The notes under the pieces were generated by a model. The model was not told the origin of the DNA, did not search any database, and worked only from the letters and a program-made list of their open reading frames with translations. The position numbers and the translations under genes are program-made. DNA of 64,000 nt from Chryseobacterium bernardetii (GTDB lineage: Bacteria; Bacteroidota; Bacteroidia; Flavobacteriales; Weeksellaceae), in the NCBI RefSeq assembly GCF_003815975.1, contig NZ_CP033932.1, forward strand, positions 3,949,501 to 4,013,500, written 5' to 3'. The first letter of the stretch is position 1. The number at the start of each line of letters is the position of its first letter. Positions 1-8,415 of the stretch are shown here, piece after piece.

Positions 1-545
1 CTGACGGAAACTATAGTTCATGGTATGTAGACAGCCCTATTGTTAAAGATTCTCAGTACCAAACTTTTATCGGAAAAGAACTTGTGGATTTTATTGATAA
101 AAATTATCCGGTAAAAGCTGAAAAGAAATTCCGTGGAATTTTGGGATGGAGTATGGGAGGTTACGGGGCTACAAATATTGGTGTTACCTATAACAAAACA
201 TTTGGAATTGTGGGTAGTTCATGCGGAGCATTAGATTTTAACTCATTCGGAGAAGGGTACAATAAATACATGGTAAATAAAGTACTAGGCCCTATGGAAT
301 CTCTGAATCCTAATTTTCTTACTGACAGCAGGATCAAATTAATGGCCACAGCCGGGCAGCATTATATTTTCGACTGTGGTACGGAAGATGAACAGATGAT
401 AGGACAAAACAGAAAATTCCATACAAAACTCACTGAACAAAAGATCCAGCATCTTTATATAGAATCTTTGGGAGTTCATGATACTTCATATTGGAGCCGT
501 TCACTTTCTGAACAGCTGGCTCTGTTTGATAAATATTTCAAATAA
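1..545 (+). CDS. Esterase, alpha/beta hydrolase (3' part of gene)
   Basis: C-terminal part of a serine esterase of the 'putative esterase' alpha/beta-hydrolase family (esterase D / S-formylglutathione hydrolase-like). The frame is open from base 3 to the stop at 543-545, so the gene begins left of the window; the GTG at 84 is internal. The nucleophile elbow GWSMGG (GxSxG) lies at about 144-161. The Asp of FDCGTED and the His of LGVHDTSYW, in family order, complete a likely Ser-Asp-His triad. No signal peptide can be judged because the N-terminus is missing. A strong hairpin terminator follows. The substrate cannot be inferred. Confident on fold and class, not on function. Confidence 0.85.
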   Translation, partial: DGNYSSWYVDSPIVKDSQYQTFIGKELVDFIDKNYPVKAEKKFRGILGWSMGGYGATNIGVTYNKTFGIVGSSCGALDFNSFGEGYNKYMVNKVLGPMESLNPNFLTDSRIKLMATAGQHYIFDCGTEDEQMIGQNRKFHTKLTEQKIQHLYIESLGVHDTSYWSRSLSEQLALFDKYFK

Positions 546-568
546 TACACAGATCATTTAAAACTTAT

Positions 569-609
569 AAAATCCTTTCTAAGCATTGTTCTTAAAAAGG
601 ATTTTTTTG
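569..609 (+). terminator. Intrinsic terminator after the esterase
   Basis: Perfect 10-bp inverted repeat AAAATCCTTT (569-578) / AAAGGATTTT (596-605) with T-rich 3' flank to 609. It lies between convergent genes and may also stop the minus-strand MocR gene, though the T tract is weaker in that direction. Confidence 0.8.
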
Positions 610-633
610 TTATGAGCATTTCATAGAAAGCAG

Positions 634-2121
634 TTAAATGAAATGGGCTACATTTTCAGAAAGAATATCAATACTTTTTTCCATTTCATCAAAGCTCATA
701 TCACCAAAACCCAGCCTCATCGCTGTAAGGTTTTTATTTTGGTAAAGCAGTGTTTTCGGAATAAAAAGATTGTCCTGAGCGCATTTGCGGCTCAGCTGCA
801 TCAGATTAACGGGCACATTCCATTCCATCCAGATGGCAAGCCCTCCGGAAGGTCTTTCAAATGTAATCAGATCACCAAGATTTTCATAAAGCAGGACACT
901 GAAATGATCCCGCCTTTCCTGATAAACTTTTAAAGATTTTTTCAGATAGCGGTTGATTTCTCCTTCCTCAATCATTTCTCCCAATGTTCTTTCCATCAGA
1001 ATATCACCCTGGCGATCAATGATCCCGAGATGTTTCCGCATTTCCGCCATCAGGTTTTCAGGCGCTACAATGAACCCGGTCCTGAATCCCGGTGCCAGTG
1101 ATTTTCCGAAAGACCCTATATAGATCACCATTCCATTCGTATCAGCACTTGCCAAAGGCAGAATGGGGCTTTTATCATAGTGGAATTCATAATCATAATC
1201 ATCTTCAAGAATTACAAACCCATACTCATTCGCCAGTTCCAGCAATTCCAGGCGACGCTGTGCACTTAAAGCCACAGTTGTAGGGTAGTGATGGTGCGGG
1301 GTAAGATAAAGCATCCTTATTTTCTGTTTTTTACAGGCAGCCCGTACACTTTCTACAATAATTCCATCCTCATCAATAGGGAGGGTAACAATAGAAACGC
1401 CTGCCTTCTGAAAGATCATATTAACGGAAAAATAGCTCAAATCACCTACCAGAACTGTATCCCCTGCGGATAAAAGAATTTCGGAAACAATATAAATACT
1501 CATTTCCGTACTTCTTGTAATCAGAAGATTGTTTTTAGAGATGGGCAGTCCACGGGATAAATTGAGATAACGGGACAAGTGCTCTTTAAAAAACTCACTC
1601 CCATCATGATTATAATGTCCAAGCCCTTTCTGGGTCGACTTTCTCTTAAGGATAGAGCTGTAATACCGCGAATGCTGCCCTATCTGAGTAAGCCTGATAT
1701 CGGGCACACCATCATTAAAGACATATTCACAATCTGAATGTTCAAAAGGATTATCTAAGATATTAGAGGTTTTAAAAGTGAAACCGGTGGTCTTAGGGTA
1801 GTTCTGAAGGCTATTTTCTGCAAAATCTTTAACTTTAACGGGCTTTTCCTGCTCTTTTCCAATCACAAATGTTCCTTTATTGGGAAAACTCTCCACCCAG
1901 CCCTGTGCAGAAAGTTCATCATATACTGCTACTGCTGTATTTCTGTGTACATCCAGGATCTCACTGAAGGCTCTGGTGCCCGGAAGCTTGGTTCCAAACG
2001 GCAAAAAACCTCTTTGAATGGCATTCACCAATTGATTAGCAATTTGCAGATAGATTGAAGTCTCAGATTTTCTATCTATTTTAATAAAACTTTCATAAGG
2101 AATTTTAACCGGACTATCCAT
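634..2121 (-). CDS. MocR-family regulator (GntR winged helix + aminotransferase-like domain)
   Basis: 495 aa, the usual MocR/GabR/PdxR length. The N-terminal GntR-type winged helix (about residues 15-90) contains LANQ/LVNAIQRG and the recognition segment around FGTKLPGTRAF. A fold-type I aminotransferase-like domain follows (about 125-490). Its PLP lysine is visible in YIGSFGKSLAPGF, and the PLP-binding Asp is probably in LEDDYDYEFHY. Family members sense PLP or an amino-compound and regulate a divergent neighbour. Here the divergent neighbour, 66 bp away, is the biotin operon, two of whose products (BioF, BioA) are PLP enzymes. Regulation of that operon is therefore likely by context but not shown; pyridoxal or amino-acid sensing for another target is the alternative. 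Confidence 0.9.
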   Translation of the reverse strand: MDSPVKIPYESFIKIDRKSETSIYLQIANQLVNAIQRGFLPFGTKLPGTRAFSEILDVHRNTAVAVYDELSAQGWVESFPNKGTFVIGKEQEKPVKVKDFAENSLQNYPKTTGFTFKTSNILDNPFEHSDCEYVFNDGVPDIRLTQIGQHSRYYSSILKRKSTQKGLGHYNHDGSEFFKEHLSRYLNLSRGLPISKNNLLITRSTEMSIYIVSEILLSAGDTVLVGDLSYFSVNMIFQKAGVSIVTLPIDEDGIIVESVRAACKKQKIRMLYLTPHHHYPTTVALSAQRRLELLELANEYGFVILEDDYDYEFHYDKSPILPLASADTNGMVIYIGSFGKSLAPGFRTGFIVAPENLMAEMRKHLGIIDRQGDILMERTLGEMIEEGEINRYLKKSLKVYQERRDHFSVLLYENLGDLITFERPSGGLAIWMEWNVPVNLMQLSRKCAQDNLFIPKTLLYQNKNLTAMRLGFGDMSFDEMEKSIDILSENVAHFI

Positions 2122-2187
2122 AATGTAAAAACTGGCACCATAGAACCATCCGGCAATATACTACTTTTGACCTCAAAATAAAAATCT
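2122..2187 (+). promoter_or_regulatory. Divergent MocR / biotin-operon promoter region
   Basis: 66 bp between divergent starts. A perfect Bacteroidota -7 box, TACTTTTG, is at 2162-2169, 18 nt before the ATG of the biotin operon. No clear TTG -33 element is seen. A short direct repeat, CACCATAG/AACCATCC (about 2136-2151), just upstream resembles the direct-repeat operators used by MocR proteins and would suit an activator. The operator assignment is inference. Confidence 0.6.
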
Positions 2188-2811
2188 ATGGAATTTCATC
2201 ATCTGCTCAAAAGAATAGTACAGGATGAGCGTACCCATGCCAAATGGCTGAACACCCTTTCTTTTATGGAAAATGCCGGTGCAAGAAAAATATCAAAATG
2301 TGAACATCCGGTTTTGGTTACCCAGATTCAGCTTAAACATGCTGCCGAAGAACACCGTCATGCCTATTATCTAAAAAAACAGATCGGGAAAATAGATCAG
2401 GAACTCTGCAAAACCTATGAAAGCAGGGAACTTCTTGCTGCCGTTGCTACCAGGCAATATCTGCACGCATTGGATATTAAGGCCTGCAGATACCTTCAGG
2501 AGGCTTTTAAGCTTAGCAAAGAAGACCTCAAATATGCCGCCTACCTTTTTGTAACCTATGCTATTGAAGTACGTGCTGATAAACTTTATCCTGTTTATCA
2601 GGAAGTTCTTACAGAAGAAGCCTCTAAAATCATGGTAAAATCTATTATCCTGGAAGAAGAAGGACATCTGGAAGAAATGATTAACCAACTCCATGAATTT
2701 TCTCAAAACTGGCAGCTGCATGCAGATCATATTCTGGAAATAGAAAAAAAACTGCATCAGCAATGGATTAATGCTATTACAGAAGAAGTTACCTTACTGA
2801 ACTATGCTTAA
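2188..2811 (+). CDS. Ferritin-like diiron protein heading the biotin operon
   Basis: 207 aa, all-helical by composition, with no signal peptide. It carries a complete ferritin-like carboxylate-bridged diiron ligand set: Glu28, then Glu55-x-x-His58, Glu127, then Glu157-x-x-His160. The spacing of 27-30 residues between each Glu and the following ExxH helix is typical of the fold. I do not recognise it as a named biotin enzyme. It is the first gene behind a good promoter and overlaps bioF by 8 nt, so it is co-transcribed and probably translationally coupled with bioF. No bioC, bioH, bioI, bioW or bioZ is present in the window. An oxidative role in supplying the pimeloyl precursor, analogous to P450 BioI, is a reasonable hypothesis; iron storage or a stress function is the alternative. 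Fold confident, function unknown. Confidence 0.8.
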   Translation: MEFHHLLKRIVQDERTHAKWLNTLSFMENAGARKISKCEHPVLVTQIQLKHAAEEHRHAYYLKKQIGKIDQELCKTYESRELLAAVATRQYLHALDIKACRYLQEAFKLSKEDLKYAAYLFVTYAIEVRADKLYPVYQEVLTEEASKIMVKSIILEEEGHLEEMINQLHEFSQNWQLHADHILEIEKKLHQQWINAITEEVTLLNYA

Positions 2812-3913
2812 AAACATAACCCGTTTTCAGGAAGCACTCCGTAAAAGAAATCAGCTGGGAACCTTAAGAACTTTAAAGCAAAAAGCTGAAGGAATTGATT
2901 TCTGTTCCAATGATTATTTAGGATTGGCAGGAAATAAAAAACTTCAAACAATAATGCTGGAGAAGATTAATAAGAACCCTCAATGGCTTTCCGGAAGCAC
3001 AGGTTCAAGGCTGATCAGCGGAAACAGTCAGATCGCAGATTCTACAGAGGATTTTATTGCGGAAAAACATCAGTTTTCTTCTGCATTACTGTTTCCATCA
3101 GGTTATAATGCCAATTTAGCCTTGTTCTCCACACTTCCGGACCGTCATGATACAATTATTGCAGATGAACAGATTCATCGTTCCGTACATGATGCCTGTA
3201 AAATGTCAAATGCCAGAAAATTAAAGTTCAGGCATAATGATATTGAAGGTCTGGAAAGTATTTTAAAAAGACAGAAAGGACATTGTTATATTGCTATAGA
3301 AAGTCTTTATTCTATGGAAGGTGATCTTGCTCCGATTCGTGAGATTGCAGATCTGGCCAAGCAGTATGAATCATATTTAATAGTAGATGAAGCCCACGCA
3401 TTCGGTGTTTTTGGAAATGGTTTGGTGAGTCAATACGGTTTACAGGATAAGGTAACAGCTAATGTAATCACTTATGGCAAGGCTTTAGGCTCTCATGGTG
3501 CAGCAATATTGTGCAATGATATTATAAAATCTTATCTGGTCAATTTTGCTTCTCCATTTATTTATACCACTTCCGCCCAAAGCTTTCAATGGATGAGCAT
3601 CAAAGCAGGTTACGATTTTCTGGAAGATCATAAAGAATTATCCATACAGCTTCAGGAAAATATAAAAATATTCCGAAGCCGGGAACTTCGGTCTCCATCC
3701 TGGGAAGGCAGTCCGGTGCAGGCGATTATCATTCCAGACAATCAGAAATTACAATTTTTACAGGATACCTTATCACAGGAAGGATTTTTAACTTATGCCA
3801 TCTACAGCCCAACCGTAAAAGAAGGAACCGAAAGACTCCGGATATGCCTCCACAGCTTTAATACAGAAAAGGAGATTATCAGGCTTACAGAAATAATTAA
3901 AGATTTCATTTAA
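2804..3913 (+). CDS. bioF: 8-amino-7-oxononanoate synthase BioF
   Basis: 369 aa PLP enzyme (alpha-oxoamine synthase family) that condenses a pimeloyl thioester with L-alanine to give KAPA, the first ring-forming step of biotin synthesis. Seen: SNDYLG near residues 35-40; the glycine-rich GSTGSRLISG segment around 64-73; DEAHAFG at 195-201; and the Schiff-base lysine K226 in TYGKALGSHG. Its start overlaps the ferritin-like gene by 8 nt. Other alpha-oxoamine synthases (Kbl, serine palmitoyltransferase) look similar, but the flanking bioD, bioB and bioA settle the call. It is slightly shorter than the E. coli enzyme (about 384 aa), within normal variation. Confidence 0.95.
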   Translation: MLKNITRFQEALRKRNQLGTLRTLKQKAEGIDFCSNDYLGLAGNKKLQTIMLEKINKNPQWLSGSTGSRLISGNSQIADSTEDFIAEKHQFSSALLFPSGYNANLALFSTLPDRHDTIIADEQIHRSVHDACKMSNARKLKFRHNDIEGLESILKRQKGHCYIAIESLYSMEGDLAPIREIADLAKQYESYLIVDEAHAFGVFGNGLVSQYGLQDKVTANVITYGKALGSHGAAILCNDIIKSYLVNFASPFIYTTSAQSFQWMSIKAGYDFLEDHKELSIQLQENIKIFRSRELRSPSWEGSPVQAIIIPDNQKLQFLQDTLSQEGFLTYAIYSPTVKEGTERLRICLHSFNTEKEIIRLTEIIKDFI

Positions 3914-3972
3914 AAATAACAACGCAGAAAATGGAGCCTTAGACCTTCACATGACTTAACTCAATATACCGT

Positions 3973-4584
3973 ATGAAATTATTTATAACAGGAATAGGAA
4001 CTGAAATTGGAAAAACAGTCTGTTCCGCCATTTTAGTACAATATTTTAAAGCAGATTACTGGAAACCGATACAGTCAGGAGACCTGCATTATACAGACAC
4101 GAATAAAATCGAAACCTGGACTGACCATACGTTCTGCCATCCTGAAACATACCGTCTCCAATTGGCCGCATCCCCCCATCAATCCGCAAGGGCTCAAAAC
4201 ATACAGATCCGTCTTGATGATTTTCAACTCCCGGAAACTCAGAATACACTGATCGTAGAAGGAGCAGGAGGCCTTATGGTACCGCTTTCAGATGATATTT
4301 TTATGATTGACCTGATTAAAAAGCTACAACTTTCTGCTGCACTTGTAGTGAGAAACTATCTAGGCTGTATTAACCATACTTTATTATCAATATCAGCCTT
4401 ACAGCAAAGAAATATTACACTGGATTACCTAATCTTCAACGGTGAGTTTCCCGAAGATACCGAAAGGGTGATCTTAAACTTCATTACAAAAGAAACAAAA
4501 ATTATCAAAATACCCGAAATAAAAAGTTTGGATAAAGAACACATCACAGCTATTACAAAACAATTAACAATAACAAAATTATGA
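3973..4584 (+). CDS. bioD: ATP-dependent dethiobiotin synthetase BioD
   Basis: 203 aa cytosolic enzyme that closes the ureido ring of DAPA with CO2 and ATP. The P-loop GIGTEIGKT occupies residues 7-15, KPIQSGD near 37-43 is the conserved substrate lysine region, and [11 protein letters not shown] is the second conserved block. It is 59 nt downstream of bioF and overlaps bioB by 4 nt (ATGA), so it lies within the biotin operon. The sequence is short for the family (E. coli about 225 aa) but all core motifs are intact. Confidence 0.95.
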   Translation: MKLFITGIGTEIGKTVCSAILVQYFKADYWKPIQSGDLHYTDTNKIETWTDHTFCHPETYRLQLAASPHQSARAQNIQIRLDDFQLPETQNTLIVEGAGGLMVPLSDDIFMIDLIKKLQLSAALVVRNYLGCINHTLLSISALQQRNITLDYLIFNGEFPEDTERVILNFITKETKIIKIPEIKSLDKEHITAITKQLTITKL

Positions 4585-5570
4585 TAATGGATAAAACAAC
4601 AAGCATCAGAAACAACTGGACCAAAGAAGAAATAGAGGAAATTTATCATTTACCACTCATGGAACTTATTTATAAGGCAGCCACTGTACACCGCGAATGG
4701 CATGATCCATCCGAGATACAGATTTCAACTTTATTATCCATTAAAACCGGAGGCTGCCCGGAGGATTGCTCATACTGCGGGCAGGCTGCACGTTATCATA
4801 CCAATATCAAAGTACAGGCTCTGTTACCCACTGAAACTGTGATTGCCCATGCTCAAAAGGCAAAAGATAATGGATCATCCCGATTCTGCATGGCAGCAGC
4901 ATGGCGTGAGGTTAGAAACAACCGCGATTTTGACAGGGTCATCGATATGGTAAAAGGAGTGAACGACCTTGGCATGGAAGTATGCTGCACCCTGGGAATG
5001 CTTACCGAAGAGCAGGCTATAAGACTTCAGGAGGCAGGATTATATGCTTACAACCACAACCTCGATACTTCAGAGCAATATTATGAAGAAATCATATCCA
5101 CCAGAACTTTTGACAACAGGATCAATACTATTAACAACGTCCGAAAAGCAGGCATTACAGTATGTTCCGGTGGAATTATCGGGCTTGGAGAAACCCACAG
5201 AGACAGAATTTCCATGCTCTTAACATTAGCTACAATGCCTAAGCATCCGGAATCTGTACCAATTAACGCATTGGCAAGGGTAGAAGGAACTCCATTGGAA
5301 AATAACGAGAAAGTAGATCCATGGGAAATGGTAAGAATGATCGCTACTGCAAGAGTCGTAATGCCATCATCTATGGTAAGACTAAGTGCTGGCCGTATAG
5401 AAATGACTGAAACAGAACAGGCATGGTGTTTTATGGCCGGCGCCAACTCTATCTTTACCGGTGAAAGAGAAACATTACTGGTAACACCTAATCCGGGTGT
5501 TTCCGAAGATATGCAAATGCTGCAGACCCTAGGATTAAAACCCATGGTGAAAAAAGAAACCTATTGTTAA
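4581..5570 (+). CDS. bioB: Biotin synthase BioB (radical SAM)
   Basis: 329 aa radical-SAM enzyme inserting sulfur into dethiobiotin. The [4Fe-4S] motif C59-x3-C63-x2-C66 lies within [12 protein letters not shown]. Further BioB-typical blocks are [29 protein letters not shown] and [11 protein letters not shown]; the Cys residues and Arg of the [2Fe-2S] site are in these blocks. The first ATG overlaps the bioD stop (ATGATAATG); a second ATG two codons downstream (4587) is an equally plausible start. A 213-nt gap without a recognised gene separates it from bioA, so bioA may have an additional promoter. Confidence 0.97.
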   Translation: MIMDKTTSIRNNWTKEEIEEIYHLPLMELIYKAATVHREWHDPSEIQISTLLSIKTGGCPEDCSYCGQAARYHTNIKVQALLPTETVIAHAQKAKDNGSSRFCMAAAWREVRNNRDFDRVIDMVKGVNDLGMEVCCTLGMLTEEQAIRLQEAGLYAYNHNLDTSEQYYEEIISTRTFDNRINTINNVRKAGITVCSGGIIGLGETHRDRISMLLTLATMPKHPESVPINALARVEGTPLENNEKVDPWEMVRMIATARVVMPSSMVRLSAGRIEMTETEQAWCFMAGANSIFTGERETLLVTPNPGVSEDMQMLQTLGLKPMVKKETYC

Positions 5571-5783
5571 AAATTAAAAAGATGAGTTTCTGAATTTTAA
5601 CATTGAGCATCTTGAATTTTATAACGTTAAGACCGCAGCGATACATAATGAAACTGCATATTGGCATTGCATTCGGCAAAAAAAGCATATCTGACAAAAT
5701 CTGGCTGAATGAAATGCCTTTACGAACGCTGCGTTAAACCGAAAAATTCAACAGTAACTTTAAAATCATCAATACTCCAATAT

Positions 5784-7073
5784 ATGGATACAGTAACACA
5801 AATAAGCCTTCAACAAAGAGATAAAGCCGTCAACTGGCATCCTTACACCCAGATGAAAACGGCTGATGAAATTATCCCAATTGTTAAAGGACAAGGGCTT
5901 TATCTTTATGATAATGAAGGTAAAAAATATATGGATGTTGTTTCATCCTGGTGGGTAACCCTGCATGGCCATTCACATCCTTATATCGCCCAACGGATAT
6001 TTGAACAGCTTAATACGCTGGAACAGGTTATTTTTGCAGGATTCACCCATGAACCAGCTACACAGCTTTCAGAGAATTTACTACAACTTCTGCCTGACAA
6101 TCAGAACAAGGTTTTCTATTCTGATAATGGTTCTACTGCGGTGGAAGTTGCTTTAAAAATGTGTATTCAATATGCACACAATCAGGGAAAAGAAAAAACA
6201 AAAATCCTTGCTTTTAAAAATGCATACCACGGCGATACCTTTGGAGCTATGTCTGTAAGCGGAAAAAGCTATTGGACCAGACCTTTTGAAAGCAGACTGT
6301 TTGAAGTGGTTTTTATTGATACTCCCAATGCAGAAAACCTAAAGAGTTTACAGTCTCAGATTAAAGAGATCGCCGATGAAGTGGCCTGTTTCATTTACGA
6401 GCCATTAATTCAGGGTGCAGCAGGCATGTTGATGTATAATGCTGAAGACCTTAATAACCTGATGAAATTCTGCAGAGAACAGGAAATCCTGATGATTCAG
6501 GATGAGGTTTTTACAGGCTTTGGAAGAACCGGAAAACTCTTCGCGGCCCATTATCTTACCGAAAAGCCGGATATTATGTGCTTTTCTAAAGGACTTACAG
6601 GCGGAACCATGCCTATGGGAATTACAACATGTTCCCAAACGGTTTATGACGCGTTTTGGTCTGATGACAAATATAAAACTTTATTCCACGGACATTCCTT
6701 TACCGCTAATCCATTAGCCTGTACCGCAGCATTAGCCAGCATGGAATTATTACTTCAAAAAGAAACCCAAATGAATATCAAACGTATTTCTCAGCAACAT
6801 TCAGAGTTTATCAAAATACTGACTTCACATCCAAAAGTTGAAAACGCGCGTCAGATAGGAACTATTCTGGCTTTTGACTTTCAAACCGGACAGGGAACAT
6901 CATATTTTAATGAAATTGGGAAAAAGCTCTATAATGAGTTTTTACAGCGAGGAATTATCATGCGGCCTTTAGGAAACATTCTTTATCTGGTACCTCCGTA
7001 TTGTATATCTTCTGAAGAATTAAACACAGTATATCAAAATATTCTGGAAGTTTTGGATCAGTTTAAAGATTAG
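5784..7073 (+). CDS. bioA: Adenosylmethionine-8-amino-7-oxononanoate aminotransferase BioA
   Basis: Class III PLP aminotransferase converting KAPA to DAPA, using SAM as amino donor in the usual enzyme. I choose the ATG at 5784 (MDTVTQISLQQ, 429 aa), which matches the family length. The open frame runs back to 5709, but the extra 25 residues are unlike BioA. Seen: HPYTQMKTA substrate block, SSWWVTLHGHSHP, DNGSTAVEVALKM (PLP phosphate), NAYHGDTFGAMS, DEVFTGFGRTG, and the Schiff-base lysine in FSKGLTGG. It is the last gene of the biotin operon and ends at a strong bidirectional terminator. With bioF, bioD and bioB the whole late pathway is present. Confidence 0.95.
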   Translation: MDTVTQISLQQRDKAVNWHPYTQMKTADEIIPIVKGQGLYLYDNEGKKYMDVVSSWWVTLHGHSHPYIAQRIFEQLNTLEQVIFAGFTHEPATQLSENLLQLLPDNQNKVFYSDNGSTAVEVALKMCIQYAHNQGKEKTKILAFKNAYHGDTFGAMSVSGKSYWTRPFESRLFEVVFIDTPNAENLKSLQSQIKEIADEVACFIYEPLIQGAAGMLMYNAEDLNNLMKFCREQEILMIQDEVFTGFGRTGKLFAAHYLTEKPDIMCFSKGLTGGTMPMGITTCSQTVYDAFWSDDKYKTLFHGHSFTANPLACTAALASMELLLQKETQMNIKRISQQHSEFIKILTSHPKVENARQIGTILAFDFQTGQGTSYFNEIGKKLYNEFLQRGIIMRPLGNILYLVPPYCISSEELNTVYQNILEVLDQFKD

Positions 7074-7090
7074 GTATCTTTTTTTACAGA

Positions 7091-7125
7091 CAAACCTTAT
7101 AGATTCCGAAAGCCTATAAGGTTTG
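7091..7125 (+). terminator. Bidirectional terminator between bioA and MFS gene
   Basis: Perfect 12-bp inverted repeat CAAACCTTATAG (7091-7102) / CTATAAGGTTTG (7114-7125), 11-nt loop, with T runs on both outer sides. It separates the converging bioA and MFS genes. Confidence 0.85.
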
Positions 7126-7138
7126 TTTGAATCTAATC

Positions 7139-8344
7139 CTAATCTTCTACATATTTATTCCTGGCAGCTCTCAGTCCGAAATATAGCATTATTAATACGG
7201 CAACACTCAGAAAGTAAAATGAAGTATTCCAGGAAATATCCCAGTCATGCAGCTTTCCAAATACCGGAGGTCCGAATGCTGCGATCAGGTAACCTACAGA
7301 CTGCGCCATTCCGGAAATCTTAACTGCATTGATACTGCTTTGGGTTCTTGTAGAGAAAAACAGGATAGACAGGCTAAATGATAATCCGTTAGAAAGCCCT
7401 ATAATAACAGCATTTACATAGATCCATTGAGATTTCAGAAATACAAACATCATGGTGCTTCCAAACATCAGTGTACAGATAAACAGAATCATTATTCTCT
7501 GATCTTTCATTTTACTGGCAATAATCGGGCAGCAGAATGTTACCGGAATCATTGTAACCTGAATCACAAAAAGTACCCATCCCGAACTTTCACCAGACAT
7601 GTTATAATCTGTGAGAAATGAAGGCAGCCATGTCACCATACAATAATAAAACAAAGACTGTAACCCCATAAAAATACTGATATTCCAGGCTTGGGAAGAT
7701 TTAAACATATTAAAATCAGAAGTTCCCAAAGCTGTTTTAGGCTGTTCAGAATTCTTTCTGTTAAACAGCATTTCAAGAATCAGCACCACAAAACCTAAAG
7801 CAGCAATCACCAGCCAGATCCCAAGAGAACCTCTCCATCCGAATCCTGTCCATTCTCCGATTCTAACACTGAAACCTGAAGCCAGAGCAGCCGTAAGATT
7901 CATAGAAACAGCAAAAATTCCGGTCATTAAACCAATCTGCTTCGGAAAATTATTTTTAACATATCCGGGAGTCACCACATTTCCGATACAGATTCCCAAA
8001 CCAATAAATACCGAACCTGCAAACAACAGCCAAAGAGAGCCTGAGATTCTCAGGAACAGGCCAAAGCTCAGAATAATAAGAGAATACATCAGCAGTTTAC
8101 TGATCCCGAACTTATTGGAAAAACGGCTCACCAAAACGGAACACACTGCAAACATAAAAAGTGGAATAGAAGTTAAAAGACTCACCTGGAAATTATCCAG
8201 CTTCAAAGCATCCCTCACATCCCCAAGTACCGGAGACACAGCAACAATAGGCGATCGAAGATTACTGGAGATCAGTATTACCACCAACACATTCAGGATC
8301 ATTAAACCATAAGAAACATTCTTTCTTACTTCGTTCTTCATCAT
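7139..8344 (-). CDS. MFS transporter, CynX/NimT-like
   Basis: 401 aa major-facilitator protein with about 12 hydrophobic segments, resembling the CynX/NimT/YycB branch (cyanate and 2-nitroimidazole transporters). The N-terminal segment NLRSPIVAVSPVLGD after TM1 is characteristic of that branch. The A-motif region between TM2 and TM3 is VSRFSNKFG. It is divergent from an AraC-type regulator with a compact shared promoter region, suggesting substrate-inducible expression. The substrate is unknown. Start ATG at 8342-8344 has a well placed -7 box on the minus strand (8361-8368). Confidence 0.85.
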   Translation of the reverse strand: MMKNEVRKNVSYGLMILNVLVVILISSNLRSPIVAVSPVLGDVRDALKLDNFQVSLLTSIPLFMFAVCSVLVSRFSNKFGISKLLMYSLIILSFGLFLRISGSLWLLFAGSVFIGLGICIGNVVTPGYVKNNFPKQIGLMTGIFAVSMNLTAALASGFSVRIGEWTGFGWRGSLGIWLVIAALGFVVLILEMLFNRKNSEQPKTALGTSDFNMFKSSQAWNISIFMGLQSLFYYCMVTWLPSFLTDYNMSGESSGWVLFVIQVTMIPVTFCCPIIASKMKDQRIMILFICTLMFGSTMMFVFLKSQWIYVNAVIIGLSNGLSFSLSILFFSTRTQSSINAVKISGMAQSVGYLIAAFGPPVFGKLHDWDISWNTSFYFLSVAVLIMLYFGLRAARNKYVED

Positions 8345-8360
8345 AGTAAAACTTTTTGCA

Positions 8361-8392
8361 CAAAATTAACATAGTAATTTTGTTTAATTTTG
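8361..8392. promoter_or_regulatory. Divergent promoters for MFS and AraC genes
   Basis: The minus-strand -7 box TAATTTTG (CAAAATTA, 8361-8368) is 16 nt before the MFS start. On the plus strand two perfect boxes, TAATTTTG at 8375-8382 and 8385-8392, lie 10 bp apart before the AraC start at 8416. All three share the same octamer. The back-to-back layout fits autoregulation by the AraC protein. Confidence 0.65.
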
Positions 8393-8415
8393 CCAAAGTT
8401 TTAACCTGAAACGAC

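Noticed and set aside
5709..5783. Longer N-terminus for BioA.
   Set aside because: The extra 25 residues are not BioA-like, and ATG 5784 gives the family length.
5571..5783. Possible small gene or riboswitch in the bioB-bioA gap.
   Set aside because: No conserved ORF, hairpin or known riboswitch pattern could be seen.
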